Positions 1-7,117 of a DNA stretch of 7,500 bases are shown in pieces. The position numbers and the translations under genes were made by a program. The notes beneath the pieces are model-generated. The model had not been told where the DNA came from, did no database searches, and saw nothing but the letters and a program-made list of their open reading frames with translations. Source of the DNA: Rhodanobacteraceae bacterium (lineage in GTDB: Bacteria > Pseudomonadota > Gammaproteobacteria > Xanthomonadales > Ahniellaceae); contig JADJFT010000007.1 of the NCBI GenBank assembly GCA_016708465.1, positions 1 to 7,500 of the forward strand. Direction: 5' to 3'. The number at the start of each line of letters is the position of its first letter. Position 1 is the stretch's first letter.

Positions 1-1361
1 CGTTCTGAGTAACGTCTGCTATCGTCAAGCTCGGCAGCGCCTGCACCGAATGAAATTCGATGACGCTGGTCGCGTCGATATGCGTCTGCGACAGTGAAAA
101 CGCGGCCGTCAGGTCACGGCTGCCGGCACTGTTGATGGTCAGCACGCAACTGAACTCGGCGGCACCGGCATTGGCGACCGGGCCGTCGCTGTCGATGCAG
201 AACTCGCCGGAACTGGATTGCACGCGCACCTGGCCATCGCTCGGGGCCGCACTTGGACAGGTGACTGAGACGACCACCGGGAAGGCCAGCCCGACCACCG
301 AGGGGTCCGGTGTATCGGCAGTGATGACCGCCGTGCTCTGCTGCTGAAACAGGCGCTGGGCCAGAAACACGTCCTGGCTGGGGCCATTCCGCCCACGCTG
401 CAAGATCCAGTTCGACACATCGGAGGCGAACGCCACCCAGGTGCCATCGGCGGAAACCGCCGGGGAGCTGGTCGAGTAGCTTGCCCCTATCCGGCGCTCC
501 GAGTCGGTGCTGATCAGGCTGGTGACGCCAAGCAACAAGTCACGCGCGAACACATTGTAGTAGCCGGCGTTGGCAAGCGGCGACAGATTGCTCGCCTGTG
601 AGTAAAACACGACGGTGCGGCCATCGGCGGAGATGGCGGGTGCATCGGAATAATTGTTCGCCTGCAGGCCCGCCGAACTGATATTGACACGGCTGGTGGT
701 GCCGGCCGACAGATCGCGAACGAACACATCGCGCTGCCCGTTGATGTCGCCGGGAACCAGATTGCTGGCGTTGGAGCCGAACGCGACCCGCGTGCCGTCG
801 CCCGAAATCGACGCGTAGGAACTTGACGAATTCACCTCTTGGCCGCCGCCATCGACGCTGACGCGGCTGGTGCTCGCGGTATTGCGGTCATGCACGAACA
901 CATCGGACGCGCCGTTGTTGTCGCCGGCGACCAGATTGGTCGCGTCAGATTGGAACGCCACATAGCGTCCATCGCTGGACAAGGATGGATTGGTACTGCT
1001 GTTGGTGGCTTGCAGACCGGCACTGTCGACGCTGACGCGGGTGGTGGTCACGGTATCGCGGTCATGCACGAATATATCGTAGGTGTTATTGCTGTCGCCG
1101 ACCACGAGGTTGTTGGCAGAGGACGCAAACGCCACATAGCGCCCGTCGCCGGAGATGCTGACCGCGCCATCACCGTAAGCCTGTGCGCCGCCGGTGGCGA
1201 CACTGACGCGCGTGGTCTGCGCCAACTGGCGGTCGCGGACGAAGACGTCGTAGTAGCCGTTGGTATCGTTGGCGACCAGATTGCTCGCGTAGGATCGGAA
1301 GGCCACATAGCGCCCATCCGCAGAAACGGCGGGAAAAACACTTTGGCTATTGCCCAGCACC
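1..1361 (-). CDS. Continuation of the PD40 propeller protein in the shifted frame, with Ig-like domain (partial, runs off left edge)
   Basis: This frame (complete codons at 2-4, 5-7 and so on) is open from about 1361 to position 1 and takes up the repeat pattern exactly where the upstream frame loses it. It encodes GNSQSVFPAVSADGRYVAF and six PD40 blades (9-14). The blades keep S-x-D-G-R-Y-V-A-F, A-S-N-L-V and D-x-N-x-x-x-D-V-F, with the last two more divergent. From about 330 down to 65 comes a domain opening with TADTPDPSVVG and holding cysteines at intervals, typical of a bacterial Ig-like (Big_3-type) domain. The final residues, SLTIADVTQN, resemble the first strand of a Calx-beta domain; this is inference from ten residues. 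The piece has no start signal of its own and is best read as the C-terminal half of the gene starting at 2934. The whole gene encodes at least 978 residues inside the window. It is either a pseudogene or an intact gene with one sequencing error. Confidence 0.8.
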
Positions 1362-2934
1362 CGGCGGTGCTGATGCTGATCACTTCCAGGCTGGCGGTTT
1401 GCCGATCAAACAGCATCACATCGCTGCTGGCATCGCTGTCGCCGGGAAACAAATTGGTTGCTGAAGTCTCGAAGACGACAAAGCGACCATCGCCTGAGAT
1501 CTGCGACCGGCCGTTTAGCGACAGGTTCGACTGGCCATTGCCGACCTCGGCAAACGGCCCCGCCGCATCGGCCAGGCTGACGCGCAGGGTCGATGCCGCC
1601 GTGCGGTCGCGGCGGAATACGTCGGCGAAGCCGTTGCTGTCGCTGGTCGCCAGCAGGTTGGACGCGGTCGACTGGAACAACACCAGGCTGCCGTCTGCCG
1701 AGATCGAGGGATTCACGCTCGGATTGTTCGCCTGGGCACCGCCAGTTTCGACACTGACGCGCACGCTGCTGGCGTCGTTGCGGTCGTGCAGATAGATGTC
1801 GGTGACGGCATTGTTGTCGCTGACGATCAGATTGCTGGCGTCGGACTGAAAGGCGACGTAGCGGCCGTCGGCGGAGATCGTCGCGCGCGTGCTGGCCTCG
1901 TTGCCCTGCCCATTGGCGCTGGAGACGCTGACTCGCGTGGTGACGCTGGTACCGCGCTGGTGGACAAAGATATCGCTGCGCGAATTGTTGTCGCCGGAGA
2001 CCAGGTTGCTGGCGGTGGACTCGAAGGCGACGATCTGACCATCGCTGGACAGCGCCGGGCGCGTACTTGGGGCATTCGACTGCGCGCCGGCACTGTCGAT
2101 GCTGACGCGCGCGGTCGTGCCGGCCGCCACATCGCGAACGAACACATCCTCGGCGCCATTGCTGTCGTTCGCGACCAGATTGCTGGCTTGTGATGCGAAG
2201 GCAACGACATTGCCATCGTCGGACAGCACGGCCAAGCTGCTGTGTGAATTCGCCTGGGCGGCACTGACGCCCAGATTCACCCGCAGCAGGCTGTTGCCGA
2301 CGCGATCGTAGCGAAAAATATCCATTGATCCGTTGCTGTCACCACTGACCAGATTGTTGGCAAAGGACTCGAACGCCACATAGCCGCCATCAGCCGAGAT
2401 GCTCGGATTTTGGCTGAAAGCGTTGCCCTCGACGCCGCCGGCACCGACGCTGATGCGCAGCGTCGTCGCGGCCACGCGGTCATGGAGGAAGATGTCGTTG
2501 GTGCCATTGCTGTCAACCGCAACGAGGTTGCTGGCAACCGACTCGAAAGCGATATAACGGCCGTCCGCCGAGATCGACGGCGATCGACTCTGGTTGTTGG
2601 CCTGCGCTGCGCTGCTGGAGACGCTGATGCGTTGGGTGGTGCCGGCGACGGTGTCGCGCAGAAACACATCGGAGACGAGATTGGTGTCGTTGGCGACCAG
2701 ATTGTCGGCCAACGAGACAAACACCACATAGCGCCCATCGGCCGACTGCTGTCGCCCGCAACACGCCGGCAGGGACGAATCCTGGTTGCCCTGGCCGTTC
2801 AAAGTCGGGATGCCATAAATCACACTCTCCAGGCTGGCGACTTGCGCCTGCACCGGGAATGTTGCCAAGGGAAAAGCACTGAGCAGCAATGCTCCAGCCA
2901 ATGATCGAATGCCACACCGAACATCCCATTGCAT
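1048..2934 (-). CDS. Exported PD40/TolB-type beta-propeller repeat protein, N-terminal part (frameshifted)
   Basis: The reading frame is 628 codons, of which about the first 525 are the genuine protein. Residues 1-31 are a Sec signal peptide: basic start, hydrophobic stretch LAGALLLSAFPLATF, likely cleavage after VQA. Eight tandem repeats of about 57 residues follow. Their consensus is S-A-D-G-R-Y-V-A-F-x-S-x-A-S-N-L-V, then D-x-N-x-x-x-D-I-F, then T-x-R-V-S-V. This is the PD40 (WD40-like) repeat of TolB-type propellers, where each repeat forms one blade. The repeated D-x-N-x-x-x-D could bind metal, but that is inference. From about 1360 down to the stop at 1048 the translation loses the repeat pattern, while the neighbouring frame carries it on to the window edge, so these last 103 codons are an out-of-frame tail. 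The ATG at 2934 has an AGGGGA ribosome site 6 nt upstream. The protein probably acts in the periplasm or outside the cell. Its ligand is unknown, and no partner gene lies beside it in an operon. Confidence 0.85.
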   Translation of the reverse strand: MQWDVRCGIRSLAGALLLSAFPLATFPVQAQVASLESVIYGIPTLNGQGNQDSSLPACCGRQQSADGRYVVFVSLADNLVANDTNLVSDVFLRDTVAGTTQRISVSSSAAQANNQSRSPSISADGRYIAFESVASNLVAVDSNGTNDIFLHDRVAATTLRISVGAGGVEGNAFSQNPSISADGGYVAFESFANNLVSGDSNGSMDIFRYDRVGNSLLRVNLGVSAAQANSHSSLAVLSDDGNVVAFASQASNLVANDSNGAEDVFVRDVAAGTTARVSIDSAGAQSNAPSTRPALSSDGQIVAFESTASNLVSGDNNSRSDIFVHQRGTSVTTRVSVSSANGQGNEASTRATISADGRYVAFQSDASNLIVSDNNAVTDIYLHDRNDASSVRVSVETGGAQANNPSVNPSISADGSLVLFQSTASNLLATSDSNGFADVFRRDRTAASTLRVSLADAAGPFAEVGNGQSNLSLNGRSQISGDGRFVVFETSATNLFPGDSDASSDVMLFDRQTASLEVISISTAGCWAIAKVFFPPFLRMGAMWPSDPTRAIWSPTIPTATTTSSSATASWRRPRASVSPPAAHRLTVMARSASPATGAMWRLRPLPTTSWSATAITPTIYSCMTAIP

Positions 2935-2940
2935 GGTGTT

Positions 2941-2946
2941 TCCCCT
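2941..2946 (-). promoter_or_regulatory. Ribosome binding site of the PD40 protein
   Basis: On the minus strand AGGGGA lies 6 nt before the ATG at 2934. It supports this start, which also places a complete signal peptide at the N-terminus. Confidence 0.6.
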
Positions 2947-3002
2947 GTAATTGCGGATAGCGAGCGATTCCCCGTTAAGAATTGAACCACGTTACGAAGG
3001 CT

Positions 3003-3031
3003 TATGGAAAGTAAAAAGTCTGAATAGTCAA
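3003..3031 (-). promoter_or_regulatory. Weak candidate sigma-70 promoter for the PD40 gene
   Basis: On the minus strand TTGACT (3026-3031) is a good -35 match and is followed after 17 nt by TCCATA (3003-3008), a poor -10 match. The surrounding DNA is AT-rich compared with the window. The candidate lies about 70 nt upstream of the start codon. Only the -35 box is convincing. Confidence 0.22.
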
Positions 3032-3539
3032 GATCTCGAAATAACCTCGGTTTCAAAGCCTTTTTGCTCTGTCTTCGACACGGCTACACGCGCTGAGGGT
3101 GCGTAGAATGAATGACCGGCTGGACACCTTTGTGATTCGAACGTAGTTGCGGCGTACACCGATCCGCGGCCCTCCTCACGGAGCGATGCAGCAATGGACT
3201 GACCTCGGTATCCGAAGATCACGCTACCTCGATCCGCCAGTCGACGTCATGCCCTACTGCGAGAACCAGAACCAGGGCCTGGACGGGTAAGCCTAAAACC
3301 TACCGACGCGAACCGACTTCAACATCGCGTCGACGTCGCTGTTCGCCCGCGAAATGGCCATAGCGCCAGGTAGACATCTGGCGAGAGGCGCCGCGTGGGA
3401 GCACAGGGCCCCGCGAGCGTCAGCGCACCCCCGGAACGACGCATTGGACGGATGCGCGGCATGCGTCGGCATGCGTGCGGGAGGCTTGACGGCATGAGCC
3501 CACAGCCCACGCTGCCCCGCGCGGTGCGGAAAAAGTGGC
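3032..3539. other. Stretch without a recognisable gene
   Basis: I see no coding region I can support here. A 34-codon plus-strand frame (3186-3290) contains RYLDPPVDVMPYCENQNQ, which looks protein-like, but its ribosome site is poor and I recognise no family. A 64-codon minus frame (3028-3222) matches nothing I know. At 3459-3478 there are two adjacent near-identical decamers, GGCATGCGTC and GGCATGCGTG. The stretch probably holds degraded DNA continuous with the phage remnant to its right. Confidence 0.4.
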
Positions 3540-3885
3540 TTTGGAATTCCTATCCTTCGCGGACTGCGCAAGTTCAGGCGGCAGAACCCGCTTGTCGGCG
3601 ATGAACTTCGAGCGGGCGAACGACCCGCCGACGATTTCGCCGTGCAATTGCTGCTCCAGCGGCCTGTGCGCGCTTCGATTCGACATCGAGCTTTTCCGCC
3701 CATGCTTTATTGATCTCGGCCTTTTCAGCGCGCTCGCGGTTGGTGCGAGCTTCGGCATTGCGGTCCTTGATCGCCTGGGCGGCAGCAGCGGCGTCGAAAG
3801 GCGACTCCTTGCCATCGTCGTGGATGTAAACCGGCATGCCGTTTTGCAGCACCGCGTGACCTTGATCATCGAGCTTGAGTTTCAT
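3540..3885 (-). pseudogene. Decayed phage protein, DUF6651-like (capsid-region gene remnant)
   Basis: A real gene start is preserved: the ATG at 3885 is preceded by GAGGAA (minus strand, 3889-3894). The first residues are MKLKLDDQGHAVLQNG, then MPVYIHDDGKESPFDAAA, then a charged helical stretch (KDRNAEARTNRERAEKAE). From memory this is the N-terminus of a tailed-phage protein family (DUF6651) usually encoded near the major capsid gene and resembling scaffold proteins. Near 3660 one surplus base shifts the frame. The adjacent minus frame then reads LEQQLHGEIVGGSFARSKF followed by IADK and VLPPELAQS, which matches the middle of the same family. The segment normally lying between these parts is much shorter here, and homology fades after about 3560. 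Usual length is about 250 residues, against roughly 110 recognisable here. No capsid, portal or terminase gene is nearby, so this is an isolated prophage relic and probably makes no product. Confidence 0.6.
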
Positions 3886-3981
3886 GGATTCCTCGTATCG
3901 GGCATCCGCCCGTTGCCATGGCCGTCCGGCCGGTTCGCCGCCGCGCATCCGCGTTTTGGCATGACATGAGGGTGCGCCAAT

Positions 3982-4018
3982 CAGGTGTCCGGTTTCATGG
4001 GGCATCACCGGACACCTG
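3982..4018. repeat. Perfect 11-bp inverted repeat with 15-nt spacer
   Basis: The left arm CAGGTGTCCGG (3982-3992) and the right arm CCGGACACCTG (4008-4018) are exact reverse complements, separated by 15 nt reading TTTCATGGGGCATCA. There is no T-run, so it is not a standard intrinsic terminator. The TGTCCGGTTTCATGG motif resembles sequence I associate with ends of IS21-like elements, so it may be an IS-end scar. A protein-binding site is the alternative. Confidence 0.55.
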
Positions 4019-4507
4019 TGGCGAGTCGCGATATCTGCGACATTTCCGCGTGAAATCTGCGAGATATCTCTTGGGCGACGCCCCACTTCTTCAAGGTCGT
4101 TGCTTATTGGCAGCTCAGTGCGTTCAGCGACCCGCGCAGCGGCGTGTGGCATGACTCGAACACGCCCACCGTCGTTTTGGACGTAAAGCCGAGGGACCGC
4201 CTTGTGCGGGACGCATTCAGCAGGTGGGCTACTTTTTCGCTCTGCGCTTGCACATCGTCAATGGCACGGTGTCGTGTTTGCGCACCTTGAGCACAATCTC
4301 GAACTCAAACTCGCCCGGGGATAACCCGACGTCATGGCAAGTTCGACAAGGTCCCTTCAACGGATCGAACCCGTCAAGGCAGCGAGTCGCCAACCCCGCG
4401 GATTTTCTTGGTCAAAGTGCGCTCGGCATCGATAGGCCGCATCCAGTTGGCCTCGACGCCTGCCGTTTGCCGTGGACAGGGATGAACTGGGCACGCTGCC
4501 TGGGCTT
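4019..4507. other. Gene-poor stretch with a possible minus-strand gene remnant
   Basis: No intact gene is visible. At 4019-4075 TCTGCGA occurs twice (GATATCTGCGACATTTCC and GAAATCTGCGAGATATC), giving short direct and inverted repeats. On the minus strand from 4411 to the stop at 4229, a 60-codon open frame without a start codon ends in a natural-looking basic tail. It includes GFDPLKGPCRTCHDVG, with a CxxCH pattern, and LSPGEFEFEIVLKVRKHDTV. The segment just upstream, MRPIDAERTLTKKIRGVGDS, is in another frame and could join it through one frameshift near 4385. I do not recognise the family. CxxCH alone does not make it a cytochrome, since no signal peptide is seen. Confidence 0.3.
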
Positions 4508-4514
4508 GAGGTGA
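4508..4514 (+). promoter_or_regulatory. Strong ribosome binding site for the beta-helix gene
   Basis: GAGGTGA is a full match to the core of the 16S rRNA 3' end and lies 7 nt before the GTG at 4522. It decides in favour of GTG over the in-frame ATG at 4531. Confidence 0.65.
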
Positions 4515-4521
4515 CCACGCC

Positions 4522-6114
4522 GTGAAATTGATGCTGATTCCCGTGGCATTCCTGGGGAGCGTGTGTGGCACAACCGAGGCTGCAACTTACATACCGACCC
4601 GTTTGGACGATCCGGCAGGCAACGCCTGTCCGCCGCAGGATTGCTCTCTGCGCGGCGCCGTCCTCGCCGCAAACGCCAGCCTGGGCAGCGACCGCATCGA
4701 ATTGGGTGCCGGCACCTATGCGTTGACCGACGGTGAATTGCCGATCATGGAGGCGCTCGAAATCGTCGGTCTCGCGGCGGGCGTTTCGCACATTGATGCC
4801 GGCGGACTGTCGATCATCGCGCACGCCTTCGAGGACGTTCCCTTGACGATGCGCAAGCTCAGTCTGGAAGGTCCACCGCTCGGAAGGGCACCATCCATGC
4901 CACACGCGCCGGTTGGCGCGGCGCGCATCGCGATCAAGGCGGATGGCGGCGCCACACTGACGCTCAGTGCGATGCGCGTCGTCGCCGAAGCGGGCAGCGT
5001 GGAGATCGTCAACAACACAGCGAGTGATCTCATCGTCGCTGACAGCCTGCTGTGGAGGGTGCTGGCATCGCAACCCGCCGGCTCAATCACGTTGACCGAC
5101 AGCGACCTGGGCTTCGGAATCTTCGGCAATGTCAATCCGGGCGGCAGCGAGGTCGATATCAACATCCTGCGCTCGATGATCGCCGGAGATGACATCACCT
5201 CGTCCGGCCTGATGATCGAGACTCGAGGAAGCGTGCACATGGCTTATTCCGACATGGTAAACACGACCAACGGGCTGCTATTTCAAGGGGATTCACCCAG
5301 CGAAGTCGTGATCAGTCATCTCGGCTATCGATCCAACTGAGTCCAGTCGTTGCGAACGTGCCGCTCGAAATCACGATCCGCGACAGCGATTTCAGCAACA
5401 ACGTGGCGGTCTTCGAGAGTCCGGGCGCGATCATCGCGGGTCCACAGGGACACTGGCAGATTTCCGACTCCGCATTCATCAACAACCTCGGCAATGACGA
5501 TCTTGGGTGGGGCGATACTCGTCGATGTCTATGGCCCCACCGAGGTCATCATCGAGAACAGCACATTCTCTGGAAACAGCTTCACCGACGCGGCCGCGAG
5601 CACAGGCGCACGAGGCGCCGCCATTGGCGTGCAAGGCGGCGCACAAATTCCGAAATTGACGCTGCGCCATGTCACGATGGTCGCGCCAACCACATTGCCG
5701 GCCGGGGTTGAAGGCACATTGCTCGCAATCCGCGGAACCGACAACCAATCCCACGTGACTGTTCACAGCTCCATTCTGCGTGGCGGTTGCTCATTCCTGC
5801 CGCTGAGCAGCGGCTTCGATGCGGCCAAGGGAAACATCGAGAGCAGCGGCAACACGTGTCTGCTGAATGCCGCCACCAATATCGTTTCGGCGACACTCGG
5901 CGCGCTCGCACTCGGCAGCCTCGACACGCATGGCGGCTGGACGCGCAATTACCTGCCAGGAGGACACAGCATCGCGATTGACGCCGCTCCAAGCGCATTC
6001 TGTCCGCCAGCCGATCAGCGCCAATATGTCCGCCCCAGCATCGCGGCCTGCGATGTTGGCGCGATCGAGGTCGGCGCTCTCGGTGATGCGGTCTTCATCG
6101 ACGAGTTCGAATAG
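4522..6114 (+). pseudogene. Secreted CSLREA / choice-of-anchor Q parallel beta-helix protein, two compensating frameshifts
   Basis: The gene reads in three segments: 4522 to about 5312-5335, then the next frame to about 5507, then the first frame again from 5509 to the stop at 6114. Joined, they encode about 530 residues. Residues 1-20 are a signal peptide (MKLMLIPVAFLGSVCGTTEA). C-P-P-Q-D-C-S-L-R-G-A (36-46) followed by GSDRIELGAGTYAL is the N-terminal CSLREA signature. Short beta-helix rungs follow: ITLTDSDLGFGIFGN, ITIRDSDFSNNVAVF, VIIENSTFSGNSF, VTVHSSIL. The C-terminal part has SIAIDAAP, C-P-P-A-D-Q-R, RPSIAACDVGAIE, which fits the 'choice-of-anchor Q' domain, and ends DAVFIDEFE. Such proteins are exported and often surface-associated; the substrate here is unknown. 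Read strictly, the first segment stops at 5340, giving 272 residues. Both breaks are single-base events with homology on both sides, so a sequencing error is possible. Confidence 0.75.
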
Positions 6115-6222
6115 ACGCTGGCTGTGGACGAGCATCTGCCAGCAGCTTGTAACTGCATCCCCGATGCAACCCCGAAGTATCTTCGACTGAGATCAAGCAA
6201 CCTTCAACTCTGGGACACCCTC

Positions 6223-6720
6223 ATGAAATTTTCCATCCAAAGCAGACTGACGCGTGCAGCGATACTGTGCAGCTTCGCGTTACTTTCGTCATTGGCCAGC
6301 GCTGACCAAGCCGGCACCGCCAAAGGAACCTTGGCCGTCGACGACGATGGCGGGTCGCTTGGCGGCAAGATCATGCATGCCTATTACATCACCGGCCCCG
6401 ACAGCTTTGATGCGTCAAATATCCAGCGCATCATCGTGTTTACCGTCGACGATCAAGCCGATGCCATCGCCGCCTGTGCCGACAAGAGTTGTGCCGAGCT
6501 TCCGACGGTCGATGGTCTCAAGATTGATCTTTCCATTGAGGACATGACCCAATGGTCGGCTCACGTTGGCTCCGTGCAGCGCAGCGGCATATCGGGCAAT
6601 GGTCTGACTTTGCGCACGGATACTCCCGGGCATCTCGCCGGAACCTTCAGGCTCAACGTTTCTGGCGTGACGGCAGACATCGAGTTCGATACGAAGCTGG
6701 TCAAGGCATTTGATCGGTAG
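6223..6720 (+). CDS. Small exported protein of unknown function
   Basis: The product is 165 residues. The ATG at 6223 is chosen because it begins a clean signal peptide: MKFSIQSRLTR is the basic start, AAILCSFALLSSL the hydrophobic core, and cleavage is likely after A-S-A (residue 27). An in-frame GTG at 6124 would add 33 residues with no such character. The mature part starts DQAGTAKGTLAVDDDGG and appears rich in beta strands. It carries two cysteines five residues apart (C85, C90 in C-A-D-K-S-C), which could form a disulfide in the periplasm. Near the end is LRTDTPGHLAGTFRLNVSG, then DIEFDTKLVKAF. I have a weak memory of similar small exported proteins in Xanthomonas relatives but cannot name a family. 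It lies 108 nt after the beta-helix gene on the same strand, with only a weak ribosome site (GGGA), so co-transcription is uncertain. It is the only uninterrupted complete gene in the window. Confidence 0.75.
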   Translation: MKFSIQSRLTRAAILCSFALLSSLASADQAGTAKGTLAVDDDGGSLGGKIMHAYYITGPDSFDASNIQRIIVFTVDDQADAIAACADKSCAELPTVDGLKIDLSIEDMTQWSAHVGSVQRSGISGNGLTLRTDTPGHLAGTFRLNVSGVTADIEFDTKLVKAFDR

Positions 6721-6734
6721 GCGTCCACCTTGAT

Positions 6735-6914
6735 CTTCAGCAGACCGAGTGGCGGCTGCGCCATCTCGTTCAAGCCGAGCAGATCGGCGGCACCGGCACC
6801 CGCACCGGCAAGACGCATCTGGCCACCGCACTCGGCGGCCAGGCGATCACCAGACACGGCAAACGCGTGCGCTTCTACTCGTCAGTCGAGCTGGTCAATC
6901 AACTGGAGCGGGAC
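6735..6914 (+). pseudogene. istB: IS21-family IstB helper ATPase, internal fragment with disrupted Walker A
   Basis: In the frame through 6777 the plus strand reads AEQIGGTGTRTGKTHLATAL, then GQAITRHGKRVRFYSSVELV and NQLERD. This is the P-loop region of IstB, the AAA+ helper ATPase of IS21-like transposition. The usual loop is GGTGTGKTHLA. Here a surplus hexanucleotide adds Arg-Thr, which breaks the GxxxxGKT spacing. The residues normally just before the loop also seem to be missing, since AEQ is followed directly by IGGTG. Both ends are absent: there is no N-terminal DNA-binding part, no Walker B and no IstA. After about 6914 the reading frame runs into DNA that belongs to the opposite-strand IS3 remnant. 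It cannot be functional. Confidence 0.65.
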
Positions 6915-7117
6915 GGCCACCTCATTGTCGGCCTGCGAGTACCTCTGCGGGCGCACGTAGCCGAGGGGCAGATCACAAGGCACTGGTCATACTCGCGATA
7001 CCAACTCAAGAGCGCGTTCTTCGTCGGATAACCGAGCTGACGGATGGTTAAGCCGATCCGCTTGCGTAGCTTGATGTAGAGCTGCACGGCTCGAAGCCGA
7101 TCCTCGTATGAAAACAT
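6915..7117 (-). pseudogene. IS3-family transposase OrfA, N-terminal fragment
   Basis: The ATG at 7117 has GGAGGG 6 nt upstream (7124-7129). The product opens MFSYEDRLRAVQLYIKLRKR, then IGLTIRQLGYPTKNAL and SWYREYDQC, the helix-turn-helix DNA-binding N-terminus of an IS3-type OrfA. Near 6974-6977 an extra CA dinucleotide shifts the frame. The next frame then gives DLPLGYVRPQRYSQADNEVA, which continues the same family. Homology stops at about 6915, where the IstB remnant begins from the other side. About 65 codons remain; the rest of OrfA and all of OrfB (the catalytic DDE part) are gone. It is inactive, although its translation signals survive, so a short peptide could still be made. Confidence 0.7.

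Noticed and set aside
1334..1341. Possible programmed -1 frameshift site (minus strand G-TTT-TTC) that could join the two propeller halves.
   Set aside because: The restored frame already shows homology (GNSQS) upstream of this site, so the shift must lie earlier, near 1360. The heptamer also starts with G and is a poor slippery site.
839..1795. A 318-codon open frame on the plus strand opposite the propeller gene.
   Set aside because: It mirrors the tandem repeats on the other strand and owes its length to strong GC codon bias. It has no ribosome site or signal peptide and no family resemblance. Similar shadows occur at 1786-2193 and 2410-2904.
1..2900. Regular spacing of about 170 bp suggestive of a DNA repeat array or CRISPR.
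   Set aside because: The periodicity is the protein repeat of about 57 codons. Units are diverged coding sequence without conserved short repeats and unique spacers.
3574..4152. Treating the 192-codon minus frame as one gene starting at 4152.
   Set aside because: The phage-family homology begins at the internal ATG at 3885, which has its own ribosome site. The upstream 89 codons cross the inverted repeat and look non-coding.
4357..5073. A 238-codon minus-strand frame across the beta-helix gene start.
   Set aside because: It overlaps the well-supported plus-strand coding region with a signal peptide and strong ribosome site, and its translation looks like an Arg-rich antisense shadow.
6154..6168. 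Small hairpin TGCATC-CCC-GATGCA after the beta-helix gene as a terminator.
   Set aside because: The 6-bp stem has no following T-run, so intrinsic termination is not supported.
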